From Enterobacter_D sp963521185 (lineage in GTDB: Bacteria; Pseudomonadota; Gammaproteobacteria; Enterobacterales; Enterobacteriaceae), in NCBI GenBank assembly GCA_963521185.1, contig CAUQTV010000003.1, positions 124,001 to 188,000 of the forward strand: a stretch of DNA of 64,000 nucleotides. Direction: 5' to 3'. The notes beneath the pieces are model-generated. The model was not told the DNA's origin. It did no database searches and was given only the letters and a program-made list of their open reading frames with translations. The translations under genes and the position numbers were made by a program. Below, one piece after another: positions 46,004-55,116 of the stretch; position 1 is the stretch's first letter; the number at the start of each line of letters is the position of its first letter.

Positions 46004-46496
46004 AGATATCGCCAAAAGCCGCCTGAACCTGCGCAATCCCTGGCACCTGCTGGCGACGGGGTTTGGCAGCGGATTAAGCCCCATTGTGCCGGGTACCATG
46101 GGATCGCTTGCGGCGATCCCGTTCTGGTATCTGATGACCTTTTTACCGTGGCAGCTCTACTCGATGGTGGTGATGCTGGCGATCAGCATCGGCGTGTATC
46201 TCTGCCACCAGACGGCAAAAGACATGGGCGTGCACGATCATGGCAGCATCGTCTGGGACGAGTTTATCGGTATGTGGATCACGCTGATGGCGCTGCCGAC
46301 GCATGACTGGCAATGGGTTGCCGCCGGTTTCGTGCTGTTCCGTATTTTCGACATGTGGAAACCGTGGCCGATCCGCTGGTTCGATCGCAATGTGCACGGC
46401 GGCATGGGCATTATTGTTGATGACATTGTCGCCGGGATTGTGGCCGCCGGTATTTTGTATGTGTTGGGTCATCACTGGCCGATTGGCATTTTTTAA
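45996..46496 (+). CDS. pgpA: Phosphatidylglycerophosphatase A
   Basis: The 166-residue product matches E. coli PgpA (GFGSGLSPIVPGTMGSLAAI, VWDEFIGMWITL, DMWKPWPIRWFD). It is an inner-membrane phosphatase that makes phosphatidylglycerol. The only common start in frame is a TTG at 45996; a stop lies at 45978 and AAGGA is 10 nt upstream. E. coli begins slightly earlier with ATG, so this organism appears to use a rare start within the end of thiL. Confidence 0.94.
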   Translation: MAKDIAKSRLNLRNPWHLLATGFGSGLSPIVPGTMGSLAAIPFWYLMTFLPWQLYSMVVMLAISIGVYLCHQTAKDMGVHDHGSIVWDEFIGMWITLMALPTHDWQWVAAGFVLFRIFDMWKPWPIRWFDRNVHGGMGIIVDDIVAGIVAAGILYVLGHHWPIGIF

Positions 46497-46536
46497 AAAA
46501 CGCGGCCGGGTGGCGGGCGTCAACGCCGACCCGGCC
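46490..46536. terminator. Bidirectional terminator between pgpA and yajO
   Basis: GGCCGGGT (46504-46511) pairs with ACCCGGCC (46529-46536), with further GGCG/CGCC pairing inside. On the reverse strand it is followed by a T-run, so it ends the yajO transcript; it also follows the pgpA stop. Confidence 0.75.
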
Positions 46537-46543
46537 CGGCATG

Positions 46544-47518
46544 TTATTTAAATCCGACCACCGGATGCTGCTGATACGGCGTTTCCAGCTCGGCAATCTG
46601 CTCCGGTTTAAGCGTCAACTCCACCGCCTGCAACAGTTCATCAAGCTGCTCTTCGCGCGAAGTGCCGATAATCGGTGCGGTCACGCCCGGTTTGCTGAGC
46701 AGCCAGGCGAGTGCGACCTGCGCACGGGTTGCGCCGGTTTCGTCGGCGATGGCCGCCAGGCGCTCGGCGATTTGCGCGTCGCTGGCCTCGGTGTCGTTAT
46801 AGAGCTTTTTACCCACCTCATCCGATACCAGTCGCGCCGTGGTTTCGCCCCACGGACGGGTCAGACGCCCGCGCGCCAGCGGACTCCACGGGATCACCGC
46901 CACCCCTTCCTGATAGCACAGCGGCAGCATTTCACGCTCTTCTTCGCGATAGATTAAATTGTAGTGGTTTTGCATGGTCACAAAGGGTGCCCAGCCGTGC
47001 TGTTTTTGCAGCGCCAGCGCCTGCGCAAACTGCGCGCTGTGCATTGACGACGCGCCGATGTAGCGGGCTTTGCCGGACTTCACCACGTCATTGAGCGCTT
47101 CCAGCGTCTCCTCGATGGGCGTGTTGTAATCCCAGCGGTGGATTTGCAGCAAATCGACGTATTCCATGCCAAGGCGTCGCAGACTGTCATCAATGGATTG
47201 CAGGATCTGCCCGCGCGACAGGCCTTCGGTGAGCGTGCCGGAAGGGTAATAGACTTTGGTGGCGACAATGACTTCTTCGCGGCGGGCGAAATCTTTAAGC
47301 GCACGGCCCACGATCTCTTCGCTGCTGCCGTCAGAGTAGCTGTTGGCGGTGTCAAAAAAGTTGATGCCGCCCTCAAGGGCGCGCTGGATGATGGGGCGGC
47401 TGCTCTCTTCGGGCAGGGTCCAGGCATGATTGCCCCGGTCCGGCTCGCCAAACGTCATGCAGCCAAGACAAAGACGGGAAACCTTAAGATCCGTTTTTCC
47501 TAACGTGTTGTATTGCAT
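46544..47518 (-). CDS. yajO: Aldo/keto reductase YajO
   Basis: The 324-residue product equals E. coli YajO in length and is near-identical. Aldo/keto reductase features include DTANSYSDGSSEEIVGRAL with the catalytic Asp/Tyr, and the NADPH-binding IGTSREEQLDE. Its position after dxs and ispA fits the known ability of E. coli YajO variants to feed 1-deoxyxylulose-5-phosphate synthesis; the normal substrate is not settled. Confidence 0.95.
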   Translation of the reverse strand: MQYNTLGKTDLKVSRLCLGCMTFGEPDRGNHAWTLPEESSRPIIQRALEGGINFFDTANSYSDGSSEEIVGRALKDFARREEVIVATKVYYPSGTLTEGLSRGQILQSIDDSLRRLGMEYVDLLQIHRWDYNTPIEETLEALNDVVKSGKARYIGASSMHSAQFAQALALQKQHGWAPFVTMQNHYNLIYREEEREMLPLCYQEGVAVIPWSPLARGRLTRPWGETTARLVSDEVGKKLYNDTEASDAQIAERLAAIADETGATRAQVALAWLLSKPGVTAPIIGTSREEQLDELLQAVELTLKPEQIAELETPYQQHPVVGFK

Positions 47519-47581
47519 GGTTCCACTCCTGCTATTTGCGACAGATATTATCTCTAAGCATAGCAGGAGCGGAGGGGGAGG

Positions 47582-49444
47582 TTATGCCAGCCAGGCGGTG
47601 ATTCTTGCTTTCATTCCGGCGGCATCGAGACCGATCTCCGCGCGCGCTTCGTCCTGCGTGCCCTGCGGGATGAAATGATCCGGCAGGCCAAGGTTCAGCA
47701 CCGGCACCGGTTTACGGTGTGCCATCAGCACATCGTTCACGCCGCTGCCCGCCCCGCCGATAATGGCGTTTTCTTCCAGCGTGACCAGCGCGTCGTGGCG
47801 CGCGGCCAGATCCAGGATCAGCGTTTCATCCAGCGGCTTGGCAAAGCGCATATCCACCAGCGTGGCGTTTAGCGATTCGGCGACGGCAGCGGCTTCCGGC
47901 AGCAGCGTCCCAAAGTTGAGGATCGCCAGTTTCTCGCCCTTGCGTTTCACTACCCCTTTGCCGATCGGCAGTTTTTCCAGCGGTGTCAGCTCAACGCCCA
48001 CCGCATTGCCGCGCGGATAGCGCACGGCGCTGGGGCCATCGGCGTAGTGATAGCCGGTGAAGAGCATCTGGCGGCATTCGTTTTCATCGCTCGGCGTCAT
48101 GATCACCATTTCCGGGATGCAGCGCAGATAGGAGATATCGAACGCGCCCTGATGCGTCTGCCCGTCGGCACCGACAATCCCGGCGCGATCGATGGCGAAC
48201 AGTACCGGTAATTTCTGAATGGCGACGTCATGAATCAGCTGATCGTAAGCGCGTTGCAGGAAGGTGGAGTAAATTGCCACCACGGGCTTATAGCCGCCAA
48301 TCGCCAGGCCTGCGGCGAACGTCACCGCGTGCTGCTCGGCAATGGCGACATCAAAATACTGGGCAGGATACTTTTTCGAAAACTCGACCATACCGGAGCC
48401 TTCGCGCATGGCGGGGGTGACCGCCATCAGCTTGCTGTCCTTCGCTGCGGTTTCGCACAGCCAGTCGCCAAAGATTTTCGAGTAGCTCGGCATGCCGCCG
48501 CTGCTTTTGGGCAGCGTGCCTTTCGACGGATCGAATTTGGGAACCGCATGGAAGGTGATGGGATCTTTCTCGGCCGGTTCGTAACCCCGACCTTTTTTAG
48601 TCATGATGTGCAGGAACTGCGGACCCTTGAGGTCACGCATGTTTTTCAGCGTGGTCACCAGACCCAGCACGTCGTGCCCGTCTACCGGGCCGATGTAGTT
48701 GAAACCAAGCTCTTCAAACAGCGTGCCTGGCACGACCATGCCTTTGATGTGTTCTTCGGTGCGCTTGAGCAGCTCTTTGATCGGCGGTACGCCGGAGAAG
48801 ACTTTCTTGCCGCCTTCGCGCAGCGTGGAGTAGAGCTTGCCGGAAAGCAGCTGCGCGAGATGGTTATTCAGTGCGCCGACGTTTTCGGAGATCGACATTT
48901 CATTGTCGTTGAGCACCACCAGCATGTCCGGTTTGATATCACCGGCGTGGTTCATGGCTTCAAACGCCATGCCTGCGGTGATGGCACCATCGCCAATCAC
49001 GCAGACGGTACGGCGCTGTTTGGCTTCTTTTTCGGCGGCAACGGCGATGCCGATCCCGGCGCTGATGGAGGTTGAAGAGTGACCGACGCTCAGCACGTCG
49101 TATTCACTTTCGCCGCGCCAGGGGAAGGGGTGCAGACCGCCTTTCTGACGGATGGTATCGATCTTATCGCGACGACCGGTGAGGATTTTATGCGGATACG
49201 CCTGATGGCCCACGTCCCAGATCAGCTGATCGAAAGGCGTGTTATAGACATAATGCAGCGCCACGGTCAGCTCAACCGTGCCAAGCCCGGAGGCGAAGTG
49301 TCCGCTGGAGCGGCTCACGCTGTCGAGCAAATAGCGGCGCAGCTCGTCGCACAGCTTCGGCAGGCTCTCTTTTGGCAACAGGCGCAACTCCTGGGTGGAG
49401 TCAACCAGCGCCAGGGTCGGGTATTTGGCTATATCAAAACTCAT
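47582..49444 (-). CDS. dxs: 1-deoxy-D-xylulose-5-phosphate synthase Dxs
   Basis: The 620-residue product matches E. coli Dxs in length. The thiamine diphosphate motif GDGAITAGMAFEAMNHAG, the VGHSSTSISAG segment and the transketolase-type AEQHAVTFAAGLA are intact. It joins pyruvate and glyceraldehyde-3-phosphate in the first step of the MEP isoprenoid path. It is in one reverse-strand unit with xseB, ispA and yajO. Confidence 0.98.
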   Translation of the reverse strand: MSFDIAKYPTLALVDSTQELRLLPKESLPKLCDELRRYLLDSVSRSSGHFASGLGTVELTVALHYVYNTPFDQLIWDVGHQAYPHKILTGRRDKIDTIRQKGGLHPFPWRGESEYDVLSVGHSSTSISAGIGIAVAAEKEAKQRRTVCVIGDGAITAGMAFEAMNHAGDIKPDMLVVLNDNEMSISENVGALNNHLAQLLSGKLYSTLREGGKKVFSGVPPIKELLKRTEEHIKGMVVPGTLFEELGFNYIGPVDGHDVLGLVTTLKNMRDLKGPQFLHIMTKKGRGYEPAEKDPITFHAVPKFDPSKGTLPKSSGGMPSYSKIFGDWLCETAAKDSKLMAVTPAMREGSGMVEFSKKYPAQYFDVAIAEQHAVTFAAGLAIGGYKPVVAIYSTFLQRAYDQLIHDVAIQKLPVLFAIDRAGIVGADGQTHQGAFDISYLRCIPEMVIMTPSDENECRQMLFTGYHYADGPSAVRYPRGNAVGVELTPLEKLPIGKGVVKRKGEKLAILNFGTLLPEAAAVAESLNATLVDMRFAKPLDETLILDLAARHDALVTLEENAIIGGAGSGVNDVLMAHRKPVPVLNLGLPDHFIPQGTQDEARAEIGLDAAGMKARITAWLA

Positions 49445-49468
49445 CAGACACTCATCGCGGTTTAATCG

Positions 49469-50368
49469 TTATTTATCACGCTGGATTATGTAATTCGCCA
49501 GTGCTTCCAGTGCCGTGGTATCCAGTGAGAGGGCGGCCAGCTGGTTCAGGGACTGGCGGGCGTCGTCAATCAGGTCACGGGCTTTTGTCCGGGCTTGCTC
49601 AAGGCCAAGAAGTGCGGGGTAGGTGCTTTTTCCCAACTGCTGATCGGCACCCTGGCGTTTACCAAGGGTCGCAGTATCGCCCACCACATCCAGAATGTCA
49701 TCCTGTACCTGGAACGCCAGGCCGATGCTTTCTGCGTATTGATCGAGAAGGGGCAGGGCTTCACGCCCTTTTTCACCCGCGCTCAGTGCGCCCATTCGCA
49801 CCGCCGCGCGAATCAATGCGCCCGTTTTATGGCGATGAATGCGCTCAAGGGCGTCGAGATTGACCTGCTGACCTTCGGCCTCCAGATCCAGCGCCTGACC
49901 GCCGCACATGCCGGCCACACCGCTCGCTTTCGCCAACTCAGAAACCATCGCCAGCCGGTCGCTGACGGCCACTTCTGGCATCGGCGCATCGGTAAGGATG
50001 GAGAACGCCAGCGTTTGCAGCGCGTCACCCGCCAGAATCGCGCTCGCTTCGCCGAATTTTATGTGGCAGGTCGGCTGTCCACGGCGCAGATCGTCATCGT
50101 CCATCGCCGGCAAATCGTCATGAATCAACGAGTAAGCGTGAATGCACTCGACCGCGGCGGCCGGAGCATCCAGCGTTTGCGTGCTGACGCCAAACATACC
50201 GCCGGTGGCGTAGACCAGGAAAGGCCGTAAGCGCTTACCGCCTAATAGTGCGCCATAGTGCATGGCCTCAACCAGAGGAGTGTTCTGAAACGGCAACGGG
50301 GCGATAAAGCGCCGCAGCGCGTCGTTGGCCTGGCTGACGCACGCGTTAAGCTGTTGGTTGAAATCCAT
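49469..50368 (-). CDS. ispA: Farnesyl diphosphate synthase IspA
   Basis: The 299-residue product has both aspartate-rich motifs, LIHDDLPAMDDDDLRRG and QVQDDILDVVGD, of short-chain prenyl transferases. It condenses IPP with DMAPP and GPP to farnesyl diphosphate. It lies 5 nt after xseB and 24 nt before dxs, so the genes are co-transcribed. Confidence 0.98.
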   Translation of the reverse strand: MDFNQQLNACVSQANDALRRFIAPLPFQNTPLVEAMHYGALLGGKRLRPFLVYATGGMFGVSTQTLDAPAAAVECIHAYSLIHDDLPAMDDDDLRRGQPTCHIKFGEASAILAGDALQTLAFSILTDAPMPEVAVSDRLAMVSELAKASGVAGMCGGQALDLEAEGQQVNLDALERIHRHKTGALIRAAVRMGALSAGEKGREALPLLDQYAESIGLAFQVQDDILDVVGDTATLGKRQGADQQLGKSTYPALLGLEQARTKARDLIDDARQSLNQLAALSLDTTALEALANYIIQRDK

Positions 50369-50373
50369 TGCGT

Positions 50374-50616
50374 TTACTCAGCGTCCGGCGTGAAAGGCGT
50401 CAGCGGAGCGTCTTCGTTATCAGAGAGCAGGATCTGCACGCGCTGCTCGGCCTGTTGCAGTTTAACCTGCCCCTGGCGCGCCAGCTGTACGCCGCGTTCA
50501 AACTCATTTAGCGCCTCTTCCAGCGGTAAGTCGCCGCTCTCAAGACGGGTGACAATCTGTTCCAGTTCAGTTAGCGCCGTTTCGAAACTGGCCGGTGCGT
50601 CGTTTTTCTTTGGCAT
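50374..50616 (-). CDS. xseB: Exodeoxyribonuclease VII small subunit XseB
   Basis: The 80-residue product reads FETALTELEQIVTRLESGDL followed by PLEEALNEFERGVQLARQ, the XseB signature. It binds several copies per XseA subunit in exonuclease VII. It is the first gene of the xseB-ispA-dxs-yajO unit, divergent from thiI. Confidence 0.97.
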   Translation of the reverse strand: MPKKNDAPASFETALTELEQIVTRLESGDLPLEEALNEFERGVQLARQGQVKLQQAEQRVQILLSDNEDAPLTPFTPDAE

Positions 50617-50823
50617 AGTGAATATCTGACTCTCTTATTATTCGCACCCGCTATGTTAGCGGAGTCGCGCAGCTTAGCAAATAACGCGCAATGGTCATGC
50701 AATATGCACAGGTTGACCACGATGGTGGTATACTTCCGCGCCTGGATGCAGCCGCAGGTGTGGGCTGCTGTATTTTTCCCTCAACAAGTCGTGTGAACGA
50801 CTTGCCAACGAACCATTGCCGCC

Positions 50824-52272
50824 ATGAAGTTTATCATTAAATTGTTCCCTGAAATCACCATCAAAAGCCAATCTGTGCGTTTGCGCTTTATTAAAATACT
50901 GACCGGGAACATTCGTAACGTTCTGAAGCATTACGACGAGACGCTGGCCGTCGTTCGTCACTGGGATCACGTTGAAGTGCGCGCCAAAGACGAGAATCAG
51001 CGTCTGACCATCCGTGACGCCCTGACCCGTATTCCGGGTATCCACCATATTCTGGAAGTGGAAGATGTGCCTTTCACCTCCCTGCATGACATCTTCGAAA
51101 AAGCGCTGGTGCAGTACCGCGACCAGGTGGAAGGCAAATCCTTCTGCGTGCGCGTAAAGCGCCGTGGTAAGCATGAGTTTAGCTCTATTGACGTTGAGCG
51201 CTACGTCGGTGGCGGTTTGAATCAACATATTGAATCCGCGCGGGTGAAATTAACCCACCCGGACGTCACCGTAAATCTGGAAATTGAAGACGACCGTCTG
51301 CTGCTGGTAAAAGGCCGCTACGAAGGCATCGGCGGTTACCCGGTGGGCACGCAGGAAGATGTGCTGTCGCTGATTTCCGGCGGTTTCGACTCCGGTGTCT
51401 CCAGCTATATGCTGATGCGTCGCGGCTGCCGCGTGCATTACTGCTTCTTCAACCTCGGCGGTGCCGCCCATGAAATCGGCGTTCGTCAGGTGGCGCATTA
51501 TTTGTGGAATCGCTACAGCAGTTCGCACCGCGTGCGCTTTGTGGCCATCAACTTTGAACCGGTCGTCGGCGAGATTTTAGAAAAAGTCGAAGACGGTCAG
51601 ATGGGCGTGGTGCTCAAGCGCATGATGGTGCGAGCGGCGTCGAAAGTGGCTGAGCGCTACGGCGTGCAGGCGCTGGTGACCGGCGAAGCGCTGGGCCAGG
51701 TCTCCAGCCAGACGCTGACCAACCTGCGTCTTATCGACAATGTGTCCGACACGCTGATCCTGCGTCCGCTCATTTCCCACGATAAAGAGCACATCATCGA
51801 TCTGGCCCGCGAAATCGGCACCGCTGATTTTGCCCGCACCATGCCGGAATACTGCGGCGTGATCTCTAAAAGTCCGACGGTGAAAGCGGTTAAAGCTAAA
51901 ATCGAAGCGGAAGAAGCGCATTTCGATTTCGCCATTCTGGATAAAGTTGTCGCGGAAGCGAGCAATATCGACATCCGCGACATCGCCAGCCAGACCGAGC
52001 AGGAGGTGGTTGAGGTCGAAACCGTCACCGGCTTTGGCCCGAACGAAGCGATTCTGGACATTCGCTCGGTGGATGAGCAGGACGACAAACCGCTGGCCGT
52101 TGACGGTGTGGAGGTGGTGTCGCTGCCGTTCTACAAGCTCAGCACTAAATTTGGCGATCTCGACCAGAGCAAAACCTATTTGCTGTGGTGCGAGCGCGGC
52201 GTGATGAGCCGTCTGCAAGCGCTCTATCTGCGTGAGCAGGGCTTCGCTAACGTTAAGGTCTACCGCCCGTAA
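50824..52272 (+). CDS. thiI: tRNA 4-thiouridine / thiazole sulfurtransferase ThiI
   Basis: The 482-residue product contains an N-terminal ferredoxin-like/THUMP region, the PP-loop SGGFDSGVSSYM near residue 180, and a C-terminal rhodanese domain with the active cysteine in LLWCERGVMSRL (about residue 456). It delivers sulfur from IscS for 4-thiouridine in tRNA and for the thiamine thiazole. Length equals E. coli ThiI. Confidence 0.98.
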   Translation: MKFIIKLFPEITIKSQSVRLRFIKILTGNIRNVLKHYDETLAVVRHWDHVEVRAKDENQRLTIRDALTRIPGIHHILEVEDVPFTSLHDIFEKALVQYRDQVEGKSFCVRVKRRGKHEFSSIDVERYVGGGLNQHIESARVKLTHPDVTVNLEIEDDRLLLVKGRYEGIGGYPVGTQEDVLSLISGGFDSGVSSYMLMRRGCRVHYCFFNLGGAAHEIGVRQVAHYLWNRYSSSHRVRFVAINFEPVVGEILEKVEDGQMGVVLKRMMVRAASKVAERYGVQALVTGEALGQVSSQTLTNLRLIDNVSDTLILRPLISHDKEHIIDLAREIGTADFARTMPEYCGVISKSPTVKAVKAKIEAEEAHFDFAILDKVVAEASNIDIRDIASQTEQEVVEVETVTGFGPNEAILDIRSVDEQDDKPLAVDGVEVVSLPFYKLSTKFGDLDQSKTYLLWCERGVMSRLQALYLREQGFANVKVYRP

Positions 52273-52283
52273 TCGCTTGTCTT

Positions 52284-52306
52284 GCCCGGTGGCGCGTTCA
52301 CCGGGC
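52284..52306 (+). terminator. Rho-independent terminator after thiI
   Basis: GCCCGGTG pairs with CACCGGGC across a 7-nt loop, 11 nt after the thiI stop. It overlaps the over-long open frame of the next gene, supporting the later start chosen there. Confidence 0.65.
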
Positions 52307-52335
52307 GAACGGTTTCCCCCAGGCCGGAGGTGCTT

Positions 52336-53070
52336 TTGGAAAAGCAGCATAAGTATCTGGAGATCAAAGACCGACTGAAAAACGCCATTCTCGCGCATCG
52401 CTATCCCATTGGCGAAAGCATCCCTTCTGAGCGTGAAATTGCGCGTGAACATCAGGTTACCCGCGTCACGGTGCAAAAAGCGATGGCGAGCCTGGAGCAG
52501 GAAGGTTTTATCGAGCGCATCCACGGCAAGGGGATGTTCGTTCTCAAAAACACCGACACCAATATCTATCTTCTCAATAACGAAACCAGCGACAGTATTC
52601 TGGGGTTTTCCCGTGAGTTTCAGGGCAAAGTAAACGTCACCAGTCAGCTGCTTGATTTCCGCACCCTTACCGCGGACGCCAGCCTCGCCCGCAATCTTGA
52701 GATCGCCGTCGGCGCGCCGGTGTGGTTTATTCGCCGCATCCGCTTGCTGGATAACATCCCCGTTTTAATTGAAGACAGTAATATTCCGCAAAGCGTGGTG
52801 GATACCATTCCCGAAGAGGTGCTGCGTCACGGTTCGCTGTATAGCTATATTGAAGAGTACACCGGCAGGAAAATTAAAGACGCCGATTCGATTATTGAAG
52901 CCGCGCTGTTTGACTGCGATATGGCGGAACTGCTGACGATAGCCGCCGGATTACCGATGCTCAAAATTACCGAAGTGACGCGGCTGGAGAATAAAACAGC
53001 GTTTAACTATTCCATTAGCTACAACCGCGCCGATATTTTCCGGGTTAAGAATCTACGCATTGAGCGCTAG
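52336..53070 (+). CDS. GntR/HutC-family transcription regulator
   Basis: The 244-residue product has an N-terminal winged helix (YLEIKDRLKNAILAHRYPIG, SIPSEREIAREHQVTRVTVQ) and a C-terminal UTRA ligand domain (RIRLLDNIPVLIEDSNIPQS, YSISYNRADIFRVKNL). A TTG start is inferred because GGAGG lies 5 nt before it. Family members such as NagR/YvoA respond to phosphorylated amino sugars. It is the natural regulator of the adjacent NagB-like, GH4 and PTS genes, which run on the other strand; its 3' end overlaps the nagB-like 3' end by 26 nt. Confidence 0.85.
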   Translation: MEKQHKYLEIKDRLKNAILAHRYPIGESIPSEREIAREHQVTRVTVQKAMASLEQEGFIERIHGKGMFVLKNTDTNIYLLNNETSDSILGFSREFQGKVNVTSQLLDFRTLTADASLARNLEIAVGAPVWFIRRIRLLDNIPVLIEDSNIPQSVVDTIPEEVLRHGSLYSYIEEYTGRKIKDADSIIEAALFDCDMAELLTIAAGLPMLKITEVTRLENKTAFNYSISYNRADIFRVKNLRIER

Positions 53071-53779
53071 ACGCCGCGCGATCAACCATCAGTTCCGCTT
53101 TCTCATGCTGGCGGATCAACGTTGACGGAATGGCGACGCTGATCTCTGCACACAGTGTGCGTTCAACAATTGCCCGTTTAGGCTCCCCGCTCGCCATCAT
53201 AATAATGTGCTGCGCATCCAGCAGGGTTTTCAGGCCCAGCGAAATCCCCTGGCGAACATCGCGCTGCCCGCCAAAATATTTCACTGACACTGCCTGGGTA
53301 ATCGGGTCGAGATCGACCACGTGACAGCGATTTTCCCGCGAAACGCCCGGTTCGTTGAAACCAATATGGCCGTTCATGCCAATGCCGAGCACCAGCATGT
53401 CAATGCGCCCGCAGGCGGCAATAAAGTCGTCAACGCGCTGGCATTCACGGCGGGTATCGTCGGTAAGTCCGTCAAAAAAGCAAATTTGCTCATCCCGTAG
53501 GGATAAACGGTCAAAGAAGTGCGACCAGACCATTTGCCGACAGCTGCCTTTATCCTGTTTTCCCAGCCCCAGCCATTCGTCGAGGCCGACAAAGCGGGCG
53601 TGGCTAAAATCGATCTCACCGGACTTGCTGGCGGCAACCAGCGCGTCAAACACCCCGAGCGGCGTGTCGCCACCGGCAATGCAGATGAGCGCCTCCGGTT
53701 TGTGTTTTACGCATGCGATCACGCGGCGGGCCACGGCGGCGCACAGCTGCGGGTAATCCGCTTCAATGTGAATGTTCAT
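53045..53779 (-). CDS. Glucosamine-6-phosphate deaminase-like protein
   Basis: The 244-residue product has the NagB/6-phosphogluconolactonase layout: IAGGDTPLGVFDAL, the catalytic region FVGLDEWLGLGKQDKGSCRQ and the active-site loop LGIGMNGHIGFNEPG. NagB-type enzymes turn glucosamine-6-phosphate into fructose-6-phosphate and ammonia in the cytosol. The substrate could be another phosphorylated amino sugar, since this is a third-class paralogue rather than the main NagB. It follows the GH4 gene by 9 nt, suggesting one operon with the PTS gene. Confidence 0.75.
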   Translation of the reverse strand: MNIHIEADYPQLCAAVARRVIACVKHKPEALICIAGGDTPLGVFDALVAASKSGEIDFSHARFVGLDEWLGLGKQDKGSCRQMVWSHFFDRLSLRDEQICFFDGLTDDTRRECQRVDDFIAACGRIDMLVLGIGMNGHIGFNEPGVSRENRCHVVDLDPITQAVSVKYFGGQRDVRQGISLGLKTLLDAQHIIMMASGEPKRAIVERTLCAEISVAIPSTLIRQHEKAELMVDRAASSAQCVDS

Positions 53780-53788
53780 CGCCGCTCC

Positions 53789-55105
53789 TTAGCGTTGTTG
53801 GGCGTACTGGGGTAAATAGCGGGCATTCACCTCCAGATAGTCGTTGAGGATCTGCTCGGCAACCGCCGCCGATGGCACCAGTGGATTGATGCTGAGCGCC
53901 AGCAGCGCCGTGTCGTAATCCCCGGTCATTGCCGCTTCGACGGTGAGTTCTTCATAGGCTTTGACGCTCTGAATAAGCCCGCGGATTTTCACCGGTAATG
54001 GCCCGTAAGCCAGCGGATGCGCGCCCTGTTTGTCGATCACCGCGTTGGTTTCCAGCGTGACGTGATCGGGCAGATCGCCGGTGGCACCGTTATTGGTGGT
54101 GTTGACGACGTGGATCTCTTTTTTGTCGTTATAAATGGCGCTGATGATCGAGCAGGCCGTGTCGGAATACCACGCGCCGCCGCGCTGCTCCAGCTCTTTC
54201 GGTTTTTCGTTCAGGTGCTCATCCTGGTAGAGTTCGAAAAGCCGTTTCTCAATGGCGCGGGTCTGCTCTCCGCGCGTGCCTTTGGTTTGTTGATCCGCGA
54301 GCGCCGCATCGACCATTTCGCGAGTGAGGAAAAAATACTTCAGATAGGAGATCGGATACATATGCAGCGCGCGGGCAAAGCGGGCAGAAAAGCCGATGTC
54401 CGGGATGTTTTTTAGCGCATTACTGGCGGCACCGCTGGCGAGTTTTTCAATAAAATCGTCGGTGACCTCTTCGCCTTTAATATAAATGCGATCGGCGAAG
54501 ATCAGGTGATTCAGGCCCATGATGCGCGCGTAAACGTCCTGCTTCGGCACGTTATAGGCTTTGGCGATATCCATCAGCATGCTGTTCGCGCCGCTGCAAA
54601 TGCCCAACGATTTAATCGTTGAGTGGCGGGCAATGGCTTCGGTGACAATGCCCGCCGGGTTGGTGAAGTTAATCAGCCAGGCGTTGGGGCACCATTTTTC
54701 CATGTCGCGGGCGATATCCAGCAGCACGGGAATGGTGCGCTGCGCTTTCATAAAGCCGCCGGGACCGGTGGTTTCCTGGCCGAGGACGCCATACTTAAGC
54801 GGAATTTTCTCATCGTTGATCCGCGCATCCAGAAAACCCACCCGCAGCTGAGTGGTGACAAAATCGGCATCTTTTAGCGCCTCTTCACGATCCAGCGTCA
54901 GGTGAATGGTCATGGGGATACCCGCTTTTTTCACCATCCGTTTTGCCAGCGTGCCGACGATCTCCAGTTTCTCGCGGCCTTCTTCAATATCCAGCAGGTA
55001 ATAATCGCTGACCGGCAGCTCGTGGTGGCGCTTAATAAATCCATCGATCAGTTCTGGCGTATAGCTGGAGCCGCCGCCAATAGTCACAATTTTGAGCTTT
55101 TTCAT
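53789..55105 (-). CDS. GH4 6-phospho-beta-glucosidase-type enzyme
   Basis: The 438-residue product starts MKKLKIVTIGGGSSYTPELI, the NAD-binding start of glycoside hydrolase family 4, and has LINFTNPAGIVTEAI, LGICSGANSM with the metal-binding cysteine, and MGLNHLIFA. GH4 enzymes use NAD+ and a divalent metal to cleave 6-phospho-glycosides brought in by a PTS. With the neighbouring deaminase-like gene, a phosphorylated amino-sugar disaccharide or glycoside is a plausible substrate. It resembles CelF/LicH-type enzymes, and the exact substrate is unknown. Confidence 0.85.
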   Translation of the reverse strand: MKKLKIVTIGGGSSYTPELIDGFIKRHHELPVSDYYLLDIEEGREKLEIVGTLAKRMVKKAGIPMTIHLTLDREEALKDADFVTTQLRVGFLDARINDEKIPLKYGVLGQETTGPGGFMKAQRTIPVLLDIARDMEKWCPNAWLINFTNPAGIVTEAIARHSTIKSLGICSGANSMLMDIAKAYNVPKQDVYARIMGLNHLIFADRIYIKGEEVTDDFIEKLASGAASNALKNIPDIGFSARFARALHMYPISYLKYFFLTREMVDAALADQQTKGTRGEQTRAIEKRLFELYQDEHLNEKPKELEQRGGAWYSDTACSIISAIYNDKKEIHVVNTTNNGATGDLPDHVTLETNAVIDKQGAHPLAYGPLPVKIRGLIQSVKAYEELTVEAAMTGDYDTALLALSINPLVPSAAVAEQILNDYLEVNARYLPQYAQQR

Positions 55106-55116
55106 AGGGTTTCCTT

